Source: Rhizobium sp. Root1220
GTDB taxonomy: Bacteria; Pseudomonadota; Alphaproteobacteria; Rhizobiales; Rhizobiaceae
Length of the DNA: 64,000 nt
Assembly (NCBI RefSeq): GCF_001426265.1
Contig: NZ_LMDG01000002.1
Location: forward strand, 125,114-189,113
Direction: 5' to 3'
Of this stretch, positions 25,325 to 34,041 are shown in pieces. Below the pieces are notes generated by a model, which worked only from the letters and a program-made list of their open reading frames with translations, made no database searches and was not told the DNA's origin. A program made the translations under genes and the position numbers. Positions within the stretch are counted from its first letter, which is position 1, and each line of letters starts with the position of its first letter.

Positions 25325-26301
25325 GGCCCGTTGCTGCCTTCAGCGGCTTGCGTCTTGGCACGCTTTCCAAACCGCAGGCGTCGCGGCATGTCGCCGAACA
25401 GGCCGTTCGGCCGCACCAGAAGAATGACGCATAGCATCACGCCGATGGCGACGATCTGCAGCGACGCAGCGCGGGCCTGCTGCTCCGGCGAAAACAAGAC
25501 GCTCGTCAAAGCGCCCGAACCGGCCCAGATCGCCCAGACAAGAATGCTGCCGATCACGGCCCCCTTGTTGCTGCCAGACCCGCCGACAATCAGCATCACC
25601 CAGACCTGGAAGGTGAGCGTCGGCACGTAGTTGTCAGGCGCGATGAAGCCGATGAAATGTGCCTGCACGGCACCCGCCAGTCCCATGATCGCACCACCAA
25701 CGGCAAACGCCTGAACGCGGTAGAAGCGTGCGCTTTTGCCGAGAGAAATTGCGGCGCGCTCGTCTTCGCGCAACGCCTTCAGCACTCTGCCCCAAGGGCT
25801 GTGGGAGAGGTGTTCGAGCGCCAGGTAGACGGCAAGCGTGACGATCGCGACGATCGCGAGATTGGACAGGTTGAAGAGCAGCGGCGTTTCGGCCAGACCA
25901 CCGAAGGGGCGCGGGATAAAGCCGATGCCGAAGGCGCCGCCGGTCAACGGCTGCGAATTCAATGCGACCAGCTGAACAACGACGGCAACGCCGAACGTCG
26001 TGATCGCGAGGTAGTCCGATTTCAGCCGCAAAGTGGCGACGCCGGTGATTCCCGCGGCGATGCAGGTGACGACCATTGCGCCCAGCCATCCGATCAGGAT
26101 CGGCATGCCGAAGCCGCCGAGGCGTGCCGGATCGTCGGGTGTCGTCAGGATCGCGGAGGTGTAAGCCCCGATTGCCACGAACCCTGCCAGCCCGACATTG
26201 AAGAGGCCGGTCAGCCCCCATTGCAGATTGAGCCCGAGACTGATCAGCGAAAAGATAAGCGCCGTGGTCAGGAAGAACGCGCCGTAGCCGAGAAGATCCA
26301 T
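25321..26301 (-). CDS. LivM-like ABC transporter permease
   Basis: The product is 326 residues from ATG 26301, where the stop of the preceding permease overlaps by one base (TGATG); the open frame extends upstream but inside livH. About eight or nine membrane helices; SLGLNLQWGLTGLFNVGLAGFVAIGAYT is typical of the LivM branch of branched-chain amino acid permeases, with the coupling-loop segment ALREDERAAISLGK near 190. It pairs with the LivH-like protein in the inner membrane. Substrate unknown, see the whole locus. Confidence 0.9.
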   Translation of the reverse strand: MDLLGYGAFFLTTALIFSLISLGLNLQWGLTGLFNVGLAGFVAIGAYTSAILTTPDDPARLGGFGMPILIGWLGAMVVTCIAAGITGVATLRLKSDYLAITTFGVAVVVQLVALNSQPLTGGAFGIGFIPRPFGGLAETPLLFNLSNLAIVAIVTLAVYLALEHLSHSPWGRVLKALREDERAAISLGKSARFYRVQAFAVGGAIMGLAGAVQAHFIGFIAPDNYVPTLTFQVWVMLIVGGSGSNKGAVIGSILVWAIWAGSGALTSVLFSPEQQARAASLQIVAIGVMLCVILLVRPNGLFGDMPRRLRFGKRAKTQAAEGSNGP

Positions 26302-27209
26302 CACCGCTCCTTCACTCCGAAAAGGCCGATCGGCCGGACGAACAGAACTGCCATCAGAATGAGGAAGGAAATGGCCGCGCGCCATTCCGCACCGATCAAC
26401 TGAACGGCGCCGGCCTCGGCCACGCCGATGATCAGGCCACCGAGAACCGCACCCGGTACGCTGCCGATACCGCCGAGGATCGCCGCTGCAAACATCGGCA
26501 GCAGCATGTCGAAACCCATCAGCGGCCGGATCTGTACGAGGATGCCGATCATCACGCCGGCAACACAGGCAAGCCCGCCGCCGACGATCCAGGTCAACCG
26601 AACGACTTTTGCCACATCGATGCCGACGATGCGCGCGAGCGCCGGATTCTGACTGAGAGCCTGCATCGAGCGGCCCGCCTGTGTTCGTGTCATCATCAGA
26701 TGGACGGAGGCGACGAGCACCGCTGTCACCAGAAGCAATGCAATCTGGTCTGCGGTGATGCGAATACCGAACCCCACGGGCATGGCGATCTGGATGGCGC
26801 GGCTGAAATAGGTTGGGCGCGACGTGAACAGGAACTCCAGCAGGCTTCGCAGCGCCATGGAAGCGCCAAAGCTCGCCATCACGACGATGATCGCCTGTCC
26901 CTTGGCGCGCAGCCGAGCGAAAAGAACCAGATCGAGAAGCAGTGCAAGCAATCCCGTGAATGCCATGCCGACGATGACCGCAACGATCAGCGGCCAGCCG
27001 AAGGACAGGGCCCCGATCGGTGCAACCTTGCCGAAGACGGCGCCTATGGCCGTGACGGCGGCAAGCGTCGCATAGGTTCCCCAGGCCATGAAGTCACCGT
27101 GAGCGAAATTGGAAAAGCGCAGGATCGAATAGGTCAGCGTTACGCCGATGGCGCCGAGACCGACCATCGAGCCTGTCAAAAGGCCGTCGACGATGAATTG
27201 GAGGCTCAT
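26301..27209 (-). CDS. LivH-like ABC transporter permease
   Basis: The product is 302 residues with about eight membrane helices. Typical LivH features are GLLTGSMVGLGAIGVTLTYS at the start, ILRFSNFAHGDFMAWGTY near residue 30 and the coupling segment RSMQALSQNPALARIVGID. The start overlaps the upstream LivF-like stop by four bases (27206-27209). Together with the LivM-like protein it forms the membrane channel of the transporter. Confidence 0.92.
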   Translation of the reverse strand: MSLQFIVDGLLTGSMVGLGAIGVTLTYSILRFSNFAHGDFMAWGTYATLAAVTAIGAVFGKVAPIGALSFGWPLIVAVIVGMAFTGLLALLLDLVLFARLRAKGQAIIVVMASFGASMALRSLLEFLFTSRPTYFSRAIQIAMPVGFGIRITADQIALLLVTAVLVASVHLMMTRTQAGRSMQALSQNPALARIVGIDVAKVVRLTWIVGGGLACVAGVMIGILVQIRPLMGFDMLLPMFAAAILGGIGSVPGAVLGGLIIGVAEAGAVQLIGAEWRAAISFLILMAVLFVRPIGLFGVKER

Positions 27210-27955
27210 GGCGCATCTCCCGTCTTAGCGTGAGCCGATCGCTGGCCGAGATAGAGTTCGGCAACGACTGGATCATTCCAGAGTTCGGAGGCCACGCCTT
27301 CGTGGCGATCCTTGCCTTCGACCAGCACATAGGCACGGTCGCCGATCGCGAGCGCTGCCCTAGCGTTCTGCTCGACAAGCAGGATCGTGACGCCTGATTT
27401 GCGGATGGTGCTCAGCATTTCGAAAACCATGGAGACGAATTTCGGCGAGAGCCCAGCCGAGGGCTCGTCCAGCACCAGCACCTTCGGATGAACGATCAGC
27501 GCCCGTGCGACAGCGAGCATCTGGCGCTGGCCGCCGGAAAGGTTGCCGGCAGCAATGCGGCGATGGCTAGCTAGGTCGGGGAACGCAGCGTACATTTCGT
27601 CGATCCGCTTTGGTACCTCGCGCGGCGGAAGGATGCCACCTGCGACCTTTAGGTTGTCCTCGACGGACATCAGCGGAAAGATGTTCTCGGTCTGCGGCAC
27701 GAAGGCAAGGCCGAGCCGCACCATGTTGTGAGCGGGTGCCGCGGTGATATCCTTGCCGTCGAGCAGCACGGTCCCGCCGGTGATCGGCACGAGGCCCGCG
27801 ACAGCCTTGATGAAACTGGACTTACCCGCCCCGTTCGGACCGAGCACGACGACAATCTCTCTTTTGTTGACGGCAATCGATGCGCCCCGCACGATCGGCA
27901 CGCCCGGTTCGTAACCGGCAACGAGATCGCGCACGAGAAGAACGGGTTCGTTCAT
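27206..27955 (-). CDS. LivF-like ABC transporter ATPase
   Basis: The product is 249 residues. Walker A GPNGAGKSSF (about 39-48), Q-loop region FVPQTENIFP, signature LSGGQRQMLAVARAL (about 139-153) and Walker B VLVLDEPSAGLSP with the switch His replaced by Glu-Gln (LLVEQNAR), as usual for LivF. Its start overlaps the LivG-like stop by four bases. It energises uptake from the cytoplasmic side. Confidence 0.93.
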   Translation of the reverse strand: MNEPVLLVRDLVAGYEPGVPIVRGASIAVNKREIVVVLGPNGAGKSSFIKAVAGLVPITGGTVLLDGKDITAAPAHNMVRLGLAFVPQTENIFPLMSVEDNLKVAGGILPPREVPKRIDEMYAAFPDLASHRRIAAGNLSGGQRQMLAVARALIVHPKVLVLDEPSAGLSPKFVSMVFEMLSTIRKSGVTILLVEQNARAALAIGDRAYVLVEGKDRHEGVASELWNDPVVAELYLGQRSAHAKTGDAP

Positions 27956-28752
27956 GCCGCACCGCCGAGGTAGGCTTCGATCACCCGCGGGTCACGTGCG
28001 ACTTCATCTGCTGTGCCCTCGCAGAGAAGCTGGCCGCTCGCCATGACGAGTACGCGATTGCAGAGCCGTGTGACCATGTCGATGTTGTGCTCGATCAGCA
28101 GGAAGGTGATGCCTCGGGCGTTGATGTCGCGAATGCGGTCGATGATGACTTCGAGCAGCGTCGCATTGACACCGGCGGCAGGCTCGTCGAGCAGGATGAT
28201 GGACGGATCCGCCATCATGACACGGGCGAGTTCCAGCAACTTTCGCTGACCACCGGAGAGCACACGGGCAGGCTCGTACGCCAGTCGCGTCAGCGCCACC
28301 AGTCCCAGAAGTTCTTCCGCCTTCTCCTGCGCAGCGCGCTCTTCCGCCGCCACGCGCCAGGGCATTGCGAAGTTCGCGAGCAACCGTTCTCCCGCCTGCC
28401 CTTGCGCGGCGAGCATCACATTCTCGATCAGGGTCAGGTTCGGAAGGGGTCTCGGGATCTGGAATGTACGGCCAAGCCCGCGCCCGATCCGGCGATGGGC
28501 GGCTTCGCTCGAGACCAGAGCACCATTCAGGAAAATCTCGCCGCTCGAAGCCGGCACACTGCCTGCAAGAAGGTCGAACATCGTCGTCTTGCCAGCGCCA
28601 TTCGGGCCGATCAACCCGAGGATTTCGCCGCGCCGGACATCGAACGAAACGTCATTGACGGCAGCGATGCCGCCGAAGCGTCGTACCACGTTGCGCGCAG
28701 TCAGAACGGGCATATGGGCATCCTCCCCCTGCCGTTCGATCTTGTCACTCAT
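27952..28752 (-). CDS. LivG-like ABC transporter ATPase
   Basis: Start chosen at 28752 (266 residues), six bases after AGAGGG; the open frame runs further upstream through the divergent promoter. Walker A GPNGAGKTTMF, Q-loop RTFQIPRPLPN, signature LSGGQRKLLELARVM, Walker B IILLDEPAAGVN and switch region LLIEHN are present. It is the first gene of the minus-strand operon livG-livF-livH-livM-FAD oxidase, divergent from the GntR gene, which probably regulates it. Confidence 0.92.
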   Translation of the reverse strand: MSDKIERQGEDAHMPVLTARNVVRRFGGIAAVNDVSFDVRRGEILGLIGPNGAGKTTMFDLLAGSVPASSGEIFLNGALVSSEAAHRRIGRGLGRTFQIPRPLPNLTLIENVMLAAQGQAGERLLANFAMPWRVAAEERAAQEKAEELLGLVALTRLAYEPARVLSGGQRKLLELARVMMADPSIILLDEPAAGVNATLLEVIIDRIRDINARGITFLLIEHNIDMVTRLCNRVLVMASGQLLCEGTADEVARDPRVIEAYLGGAA

Positions 28753-28800
28753 GGATCCCTCTGGTCGAGAATGGTCAACGCCACCCCCTGTTTTTTGATT

Positions 28801-28810
28801 TGTGATCACA
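28801..28810. promoter_or_regulatory. Putative operator for the divergent GntR regulator
   Basis: TGTGATCACA is a perfect 10-bp palindrome in the 118-bp region between the divergent livG-like and GntR genes, and a second TTGATCACG half-matching copy starts at 28817. FCD-type GntR regulators often bind palindromes of this length, so it is a candidate site for self-regulation and control of the transporter. Confidence 0.5.
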
Positions 28811-28870
28811 CTTGCATTGATCACGCTAATCAGCTTTACTCGCTTCCGCAAGCCAAAAACAGGACGACAA

Positions 28871-29599
28871 ATGCAAAAGGCTGCCAGCGACAAGAACAAC
28901 GAAGTCATCGCCGCGCAGCTTGCGCCGGTCGGCCGCGAGACGGTTCAGGATCGTGTTTATTCGGAACTGCGACGCGCCCTCATCGGCGGCCTTTTCGAGC
29001 CCAGCCAGGTCCTGACGATCCGCGGCCTTGCCGATGCGCTCGTCACCAGCACGATGCCGGTGCGCGAAGCCTTGGGCCGTCTGATCACGGAAAAAGCGCT
29101 TGAAGCCCTCCCCAACCGCTCGGTGCGCGTCCCACCCATAACCCTTGAACGCATCGACGACCTGCTGCGCGCCCGTATTCTGATCGAGGGCGAAGCGATC
29201 GCGCTTGCCACAACGCTGATGACATCGCGCCAGATCGCCACTGTCGAAGCCATGCTCGGCGAATGGGACGAGATGCGCGCACTGAAACACAAGAAAGATG
29301 TCGACAGGGAAGTCACCCTCAACCAGAGTTTCCATTTTGAAATCTATCGTGCCTGCGGCTCCGCCGTCCTGATACCGATGATCGAGAGCCTCTGGCTGCA
29401 ATCGGGTCCATGCATTCGCGTTGCGATCTACGCGTTCTCGGACGCGGGCGAGGTCGATACGGCCCAATACCATCGGCGCATCGTTGCAGCCCTTTCCGCC
29501 CAGGATGCGCAGGCCGCGCGCGAGGCGCTGGTCGCCGATATCAGCCGCCCCTTCACTTTCCTCCGCAACAAGATGCAATCGGCCGACAGCAAGGACTGA
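28871..29599 (+). CDS. GntR family transcriptional regulator (FadR/FCD subfamily)
   Basis: Start at 28871 (242 residues), with AGGA seven bases upstream; frames further upstream would cross the promoter palindrome. The winged helix is at about 20-85 (VYSELRRALIGGLFEPSQVL, then MPVREALGRLITEKAL). An FCD ligand-binding domain follows, with metal-type residues in LNQSFHFEIYRACG and YHRRIVAALSAQD. It starts the plus-strand group that runs to the substrate-binding protein and is divergent from the ABC transporter, so it is the likely local regulator and its ligand is probably the transported compound. Confidence 0.9.
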   Translation: MQKAASDKNNEVIAAQLAPVGRETVQDRVYSELRRALIGGLFEPSQVLTIRGLADALVTSTMPVREALGRLITEKALEALPNRSVRVPPITLERIDDLLRARILIEGEAIALATTLMTSRQIATVEAMLGEWDEMRALKHKKDVDREVTLNQSFHFEIYRACGSAVLIPMIESLWLQSGPCIRVAIYAFSDAGEVDTAQYHRRIVAALSAQDAQAAREALVADISRPFTFLRNKMQSADSKD

Positions 29600-29606
29600 A
29601 CAGGAC

Positions 29607-30095
29607 ATGACCCAACGCGCCATCAGGATCACCGAACAACGCTCGGGCCTCTCTGTCACCGCACCACTGCTGGCAGAAAAAGCCCCCGACAATGCTGCAT
29701 TCCTCTGGGACTATCTCGCAGAGGCACGCATCGTTCCCGGTATCCATGCCATGTGGACCGGTCCCGAAATCTCCTGCCCCGTCCCACCGGCGCATCTGGA
29801 AGGTCAATCCTACGCCGCGGCCCTGCCCTCGGAAAATGCCACGCTGACGCCGCAGCCGGGCGACATCGTGCTGAGCTACGTGCCGGCCCGCATGTGGGGC
29901 GGCAACCCGAACCCGATCTTCGACATCGGTCTCTTCTACGGTCAGGGCGCCCGCTTGCTCTTCCCGATCGGCTGGCTTGCCGGCAGTGTCGTCGCGCAGG
30001 TGCGTCCCGAAGAGCGCGATCATTTCGCCACTGCCTGCGGTATCATCCGCCGCAACGGTGCCTGCGACGTCACCTTCACGCGGATGGAGGACTGA
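29607..30095 (+). CDS. DUF3830 family protein (cyclophilin-like fold)
   Basis: The product is 162 residues, starting seven bases after the GntR stop. It matches the DUF3830 pattern: an N-terminal strand-rich part with the LAEKAPDNAAFLWDYL segment, then HAMWTGPEISCPVP, PGDIVLSYVP and FDIGLFYGQGARLLFPIGW. Members have a cyclophilin-like barrel and occur beside catabolic genes for amides or amino acids; enzymatic activity is not established. Here it lies in an operon-like run with TIGR04076 and aldo/keto reductase genes. Confidence 0.75.
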   Translation: MTQRAIRITEQRSGLSVTAPLLAEKAPDNAAFLWDYLAEARIVPGIHAMWTGPEISCPVPPAHLEGQSYAAALPSENATLTPQPGDIVLSYVPARMWGGNPNPIFDIGLFYGQGARLLFPIGWLAGSVVAQVRPEERDHFATACGIIRRNGACDVTFTRMED

Positions 30096-30455
30096 ATGAG
30101 AACGGACGACGATAGTTTCGAGCTTTTCGATCTCCGGGTAGAGGCCGTTGTTCCTGAAGGTGGTGCGATTTATTGCGGCGCCAGGGAAGGCGACTATTTC
30201 GAGCTGAAGGGCGAGATGCTGAGCCTGCCGCCGGGTCAGGGTTTTTCCATCTATTCCATCTCCGCCGTTCTGCCGCTTCTTGCCGCAAAACAGCGCCCGA
30301 CCCACAAGAACGACTGGATGACCTCGGATGCCGAGATCGCCTGTCCGGATCCGAATTGTGCTAGCCGCTTGCGCATCGTCAGGACGGGAAAACGGCGGTT
30401 CAGCCATGCCGAAACGACCGCGGTCCCGCTGCCGCAGGAGAATGACGACAAATGA
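30096..30455 (+). CDS. TIGR04076 family protein
   Basis: The product is 119 residues, starting directly after the preceding stop. It fits the TIGR04076 family pattern: an N-terminal EAVVPEGGAIYCGAREGDYFEL segment, a central FSIYSISAVLPLLAAKQRP and a C-terminal CPDPNCASRLRIVRTGKR. The two cysteines of CPDPNC could bind metal. The family is small, cytoplasmic and uncharacterised. Its stop overlaps the next start by four bases, so its production is linked to the aldo/keto reductase. Confidence 0.75.
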   Translation: MRTDDDSFELFDLRVEAVVPEGGAIYCGAREGDYFELKGEMLSLPPGQGFSIYSISAVLPLLAAKQRPTHKNDWMTSDAEIACPDPNCASRLRIVRTGKRRFSHAETTAVPLPQENDDK

Positions 30456-31507
30456 ACGCGAAGACCTTCGAACTCAGCCCCGGCTACAATATTTCCCGCG
30501 TTATCCGCGGCGGCTGGCAGTTGGCGGGCGGACACGGCGCGATCGGACGCGATCAGGCTGTCACCGACCTGATGGCCGCCTTCGACGCAGGCATCTGGAC
30601 CTATGACTGTGCCGATATCTACACCGGCGTCGAGGAGTTGATCGGCGCGACGCGCCTGAGGATCGCCAACGAGCGTGGCCTTGATGCCGCCGCAAGGATG
30701 AAGGTCCATACAAAGCTGGTGCCAGACCTTGCGCGTCTGGCCAATATCAGCCGCGACTACATCAGCGGCATTGTCGAGCAATCCCTGCGGCGCCTGAAGA
30801 CGGAGCGGCTGGATCTCGTCCAGTTTCACTGGTGGGACTATTCGCTCCCCGGTTATCTCGACGCCATGGCCTGGCTGAACGAACTGCGCCAGGAAGGCAA
30901 GGTTCACAACGTTGGCACGACCAATTTCGACACGCCGCACGTTGCAGAGATCCTTAAGGCAGGCGTTCCGCTGGTGAGCCAGCAATTGCAATATTCGGTT
31001 CTCGACCAAAGGCCGGCCAACAGCCTTGCCACGCTGGCAAAACAGCACGACCTGCGCTTCTTGTGCTACGGCTCGGTCGCCGGTGGTTTCCTGGGTGACA
31101 AGTGGCTCGGCGCACCCGAACCCGACATGCCGCTAGAGAACCGGTCGCTCGTCAAATACAAGCTGATCATCGACGATTTCGGCGGCTGGGATCTCTTCCA
31201 GTCATTGCTCCGGACCCTGAAGGCCATCGGCGACAGCCATGGCGTTGATATCGCCACCGTTGCCAGTGCATGGGTGCTCAAACAGCCACAGGTCGCTGCG
31301 GTCATCGTCGGCGCCCGCAACCAGGCACATGCCTTGGCAAATGCCCAAATCATGGACGTCGCGCTGAGCGACGAGGACCAGAACAGGATCGCCGCCGTCA
31401 TCGCCGAAAGCAACGGCCTGGAGGGAGACGTCTATACCCTTGAGCGTGACCGGACCGGCCGCCATGGCTCGATCATGCACTACAACCTCAACGCGGGGAA
31501 GAAATGA
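30452..31507 (+). CDS. Aldo/keto reductase family oxidoreductase
   Basis: The product is 351 residues and a TIM-barrel aldo/keto reductase. The tetrad is visible: Asp and Tyr in YDCADIYTGVEE (about 50-61), Lys in VHTKLVPD (about 87) and His in LVQFHWWDY (about 124). C-terminal NADP-binding residues are near VIVGARNQAHALANAQI. It starts by a four-base overlap with the TIGR04076 gene and ends by a four-base overlap with the next gene, so it is in the middle of a coupled operon. Substrate unknown; likely a carbonyl intermediate of the imported compound. Confidence 0.88.
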   Translation: MNAKTFELSPGYNISRVIRGGWQLAGGHGAIGRDQAVTDLMAAFDAGIWTYDCADIYTGVEELIGATRLRIANERGLDAAARMKVHTKLVPDLARLANISRDYISGIVEQSLRRLKTERLDLVQFHWWDYSLPGYLDAMAWLNELRQEGKVHNVGTTNFDTPHVAEILKAGVPLVSQQLQYSVLDQRPANSLATLAKQHDLRFLCYGSVAGGFLGDKWLGAPEPDMPLENRSLVKYKLIIDDFGGWDLFQSLLRTLKAIGDSHGVDIATVASAWVLKQPQVAAVIVGARNQAHALANAQIMDVALSDEDQNRIAAVIAESNGLEGDVYTLERDRTGRHGSIMHYNLNAGKK

Positions 31508-31920
31508 CCCTCCTATTGCGCGCCAGCGCCGAGATCGTTGATCTTCATCGCTTCTTCGTCGACTGGTACGATATGAAGAGTGCCGCGATTGCCGACTTCG
31601 GACGCTTCGAGCGGGTGATGGGCGATGGTTTCCACATGGTTCCGCCCAGTGGCCTTGTCCTCGACCGGGACGCAGTGGTCTCCTACGTCAAGGCAAACCG
31701 CGCGACGCACCAAGGCGACTTTGCGATCGACATCAGCGACATTCGCCCCGGCTGGCAGAGCGCCGACGCAATCATCGTCTGCTATATCGAGACGCAAAGG
31801 CGCGGCGGCAAGGAGAGCCGCCGGCAGGCGAGCGCTCTTTTTACAACAAGTTCATCGACGCCTCACGGCGTCGAATGGCGTCATCTGCATGAAACCTGGC
31901 TGCAGGTGCCGGAAAGCTGA
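31504..31920 (+). CDS. NTF2-like fold protein (DUF4440-type)
   Basis: The product is 138 residues. It has the NTF2/SnoaL-like layout: helices LHRFFVDWYDMKSAAIADFGRFERVM, then strands DGFHMVPPSGLVLDRDAVVSYV and a C-terminal sheet ending WRHLHETWLQVP. Members act as small isomerases, hydrolases or binding proteins, and no catalytic residue can be assigned. Start overlaps the aldo/keto reductase stop by four bases. Confidence 0.7.
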   Translation: MTLLLRASAEIVDLHRFFVDWYDMKSAAIADFGRFERVMGDGFHMVPPSGLVLDRDAVVSYVKANRATHQGDFAIDISDIRPGWQSADAIIVCYIETQRRGGKESRRQASALFTTSSSTPHGVEWRHLHETWLQVPES

Positions 31921-31968
31921 ACAGGCTCAAGATGAAATAAAAGTCGTGTACCAAAAGGGGAACAAAAA

Positions 31969-33228
31969 ATGCGAAAGACGATATTTCAAATCTCCACGGC
32001 GCTGGCGCTGCTGACAGCAGCAGGTGCCGCCAATGCCGCTGATTGCAAGATCACCGTCGGTCTCGTGATGGAACTGACGGGTCCTGCCGGCGAATACGGC
32101 CAGGCGGGCGCAAAATCAGTCGAGATGGCGTTCCGTGACATCAACGCCGCCGGCGGCGTACGCGGTTGCGACCTCGTGACGGATACGCGCGACAGCCAGA
32201 GCCAAGGCAACGTCGCCGTCGATGCTGCCACCCAGCTCGTGCAGGTCAAGAAGGTTCCGGTCATCATCGGTGGGATCATTTCCTCCGTGTCGATCCCGAT
32301 CCTGACATCCGTGACCGCGCCGGCAAAGATCGTCCAGGTATCGCCTGCTTCCTCCTCCCCGACGCTGACGGCGCTCGGCCGCGACGGCAAGACGAACGGA
32401 ATCTTCTTCCGCACCATCACCTCGGATGCGTTGCAGGGCGTTGCCGCAGCAAAATACGCCATCGACAAGGGCTTCAAGAAGCTGTCGATCATCCACGTCA
32501 ACAACGACTTCGGCGTCAACATGGTCGCGGAGTTTTCGCGTGCCTACAAGGCGCTCGGCGGCACGATCGTTTCCGATACGCCGTACAACGAAAAACAGTC
32601 GAGCTATGCTTCCGAAGTCACGGCTGCCATGGGTGGTGAGCCCGACGGCCTCTACCTCGTCAGCACCCCTGTCGACGGCGCAACGATCGCCAGAACCTGG
32701 ATTTCGCAGGGCGGCGTCCAGAAGTTCCTGCTGAATGACGGCATGAACAGCCCTGATTTCATCGATTCCGTCGGCGCCGACTATCTGAAGGATGCCTATG
32801 GCACCTCTTCCGGCACCAGCCCGACGGCGTCCACCGAGTATTTCACGAAGAACTACAAGGAGTTTTCCGGTATCGAGCCATCGAACCCGGCTGCCGACCG
32901 CTCCTATGACGCCGGCGCAATCGTCGGGCTGGCAATTGCCATCGCTGGATCAGAGGATCCCGCCAAGATCAAGGATGCTATCTTCAAGGCCGTCGATCCG
33001 GCAGGCACGCCGATCTATGCCGGCAAGGAAGAGTTCACCAAGGCGCTCGACCTTATCAAGGACGGCAAGCCGATCCGCTACGAAGGCGTGATCGGTCCTG
33101 TTGCCTTCGACAAGCATGGCGACATCACCGGTCCCTTCCGCCTCTGGAAGATCGCCGATGGCAAGGTTACGACCGACGGCGAAATGACAACGGACGAGGT
33201 CAACGCCTTGCAGGCGAAAATCCAGTAG
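31969..33228 (+). CDS. LivK-type ABC transporter substrate-binding protein
   Basis: The product is 419 residues with a signal peptide of about 24 residues (ending ANA-AD). It is a periplasmic binding protein type 1 fold with KITVGLVMELTGPAGEYGQAG at the start, AAGGVRGCDLVTDTRDSQ and PVIIGGIISSVSIPIL. It completes the transporter encoded divergently at 25321-28752, although it is in the other transcript. Ligand cannot be deduced. It is followed by a strong GC hairpin. Confidence 0.9.
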   Translation: MRKTIFQISTALALLTAAGAANAADCKITVGLVMELTGPAGEYGQAGAKSVEMAFRDINAAGGVRGCDLVTDTRDSQSQGNVAVDAATQLVQVKKVPVIIGGIISSVSIPILTSVTAPAKIVQVSPASSSPTLTALGRDGKTNGIFFRTITSDALQGVAAAKYAIDKGFKKLSIIHVNNDFGVNMVAEFSRAYKALGGTIVSDTPYNEKQSSYASEVTAAMGGEPDGLYLVSTPVDGATIARTWISQGGVQKFLLNDGMNSPDFIDSVGADYLKDAYGTSSGTSPTASTEYFTKNYKEFSGIEPSNPAADRSYDAGAIVGLAIAIAGSEDPAKIKDAIFKAVDPAGTPIYAGKEEFTKALDLIKDGKPIRYEGVIGPVAFDKHGDITGPFRLWKIADGKVTTDGEMTTDEVNALQAKIQ

Positions 33229-33237
33229 ACTTCGAGA

Positions 33238-33258
33238 GGCGCCCGCCCGCCGGGCGCC
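33238..33258 (+). terminator. GC-rich hairpin after the substrate-binding protein gene
   Basis: GGCGCCCG (33238-33245) and CGGGCGCC (33251-33258) form a perfect 8-bp stem with a five-base loop, ten bases after the stop codon. T-rich bases appear only about 13 bases further on, so termination may not be simple rho-independent. Confidence 0.6.
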
Positions 33259-33341
33259 CTCATCACGCGATTTCGATTTTACGCTGATGCCAAGCTGAAA
33301 TACGCTGCGCCCTGCTTGAAATTCAACCGGGGAGAGACACC

Positions 33342-33968
33342 ATGAAGCGCAGGTTTGTATTCGTTGCGGCCGCCTTGGCCTGCTCAGCCGTCGGCACCCA
33401 GGCCCAGGACACCGCGATGAGCTTCTTTGTCACCAGTGTAAATCCAGGCAAGGGTGGAGATCTCGGCGGGCTCGCCGGCGCCGATGCCTATTGCAACACG
33501 CTTGCGGCGGCCGCCGGCTCGACCGGCAAGACCTGGAAGGCCTACCTGTCGACCGACGCGGAGAACGCCAAGGATCGCATCGGCGCCGGGCCATGGTACA
33601 ACGCCAAGGGCGAGAAAGTCGCTGACTCCGTTGCCTCGCTGCATGGCGACAGCAACAGCATAACCAAGCAGACAGCACTCGACGAAAAGGGGCAGGTCAT
33701 CAGCGGACGCGGCGACACGCCGAACCGGCACGATATGCTGACGGGAACAAAGGCGGACGGCACCGCAGCGGCGGAGACATGCGGCAACTGGACAATGGGC
33801 GGTGCCGACGGGGCCGCGGTGGTAGGACACAGCGACCGTACCGGCCTGAACGATTCAGCGGAGGCCAAGTCTTGGAATTCTTCGCACCCGACGCGCGGCG
33901 GATGCACGGTGGCTGCGTTCAAGACAACCGGCGGCGATGGCCTGTTCTACTGCTTCGCCGCGAACTGA
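33342..33968 (+). CDS. Secreted lectin-like protein
   Basis: The product is 208 residues. It has a signal peptide (about 1-21, ending TQAQD), then a fold resembling the C-type-lectin/endostatin-like domains of bacterial secreted proteins: SFFVTSVNPGKGGDLGGLAGADAYC, the AGSTGKTWKAYLST core, four cysteines that could form two disulfides, and a terminal GGDGLFYCFAAN. Probably periplasmic or secreted and possibly sugar- or matrix-binding. No other gene is clearly in its transcript. Confidence 0.65.
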   Translation: MKRRFVFVAAALACSAVGTQAQDTAMSFFVTSVNPGKGGDLGGLAGADAYCNTLAAAAGSTGKTWKAYLSTDAENAKDRIGAGPWYNAKGEKVADSVASLHGDSNSITKQTALDEKGQVISGRGDTPNRHDMLTGTKADGTAAAETCGNWTMGGADGAAVVGHSDRTGLNDSAEAKSWNSSHPTRGGCTVAAFKTTGGDGLFYCFAAN

Positions 33969-33988
33969 CGGTCAGCGAGAGATAAGGG

Positions 33989-34007
33989 TGGCGCGGGAGG
34001 CGCGCCA
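33989..34007. terminator. Stem-loop between convergent genes
   Basis: TGGCGCG (33989-33995) and CGCGCCA (34001-34007) form a 7-bp stem with a five-base loop between the convergent lectin-like and zntB genes. No T run follows. Confidence 0.45.
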
Positions 34008-34041
34008 TCAATGTCCAGATTTGTGACGAACCAGCCAGTGC

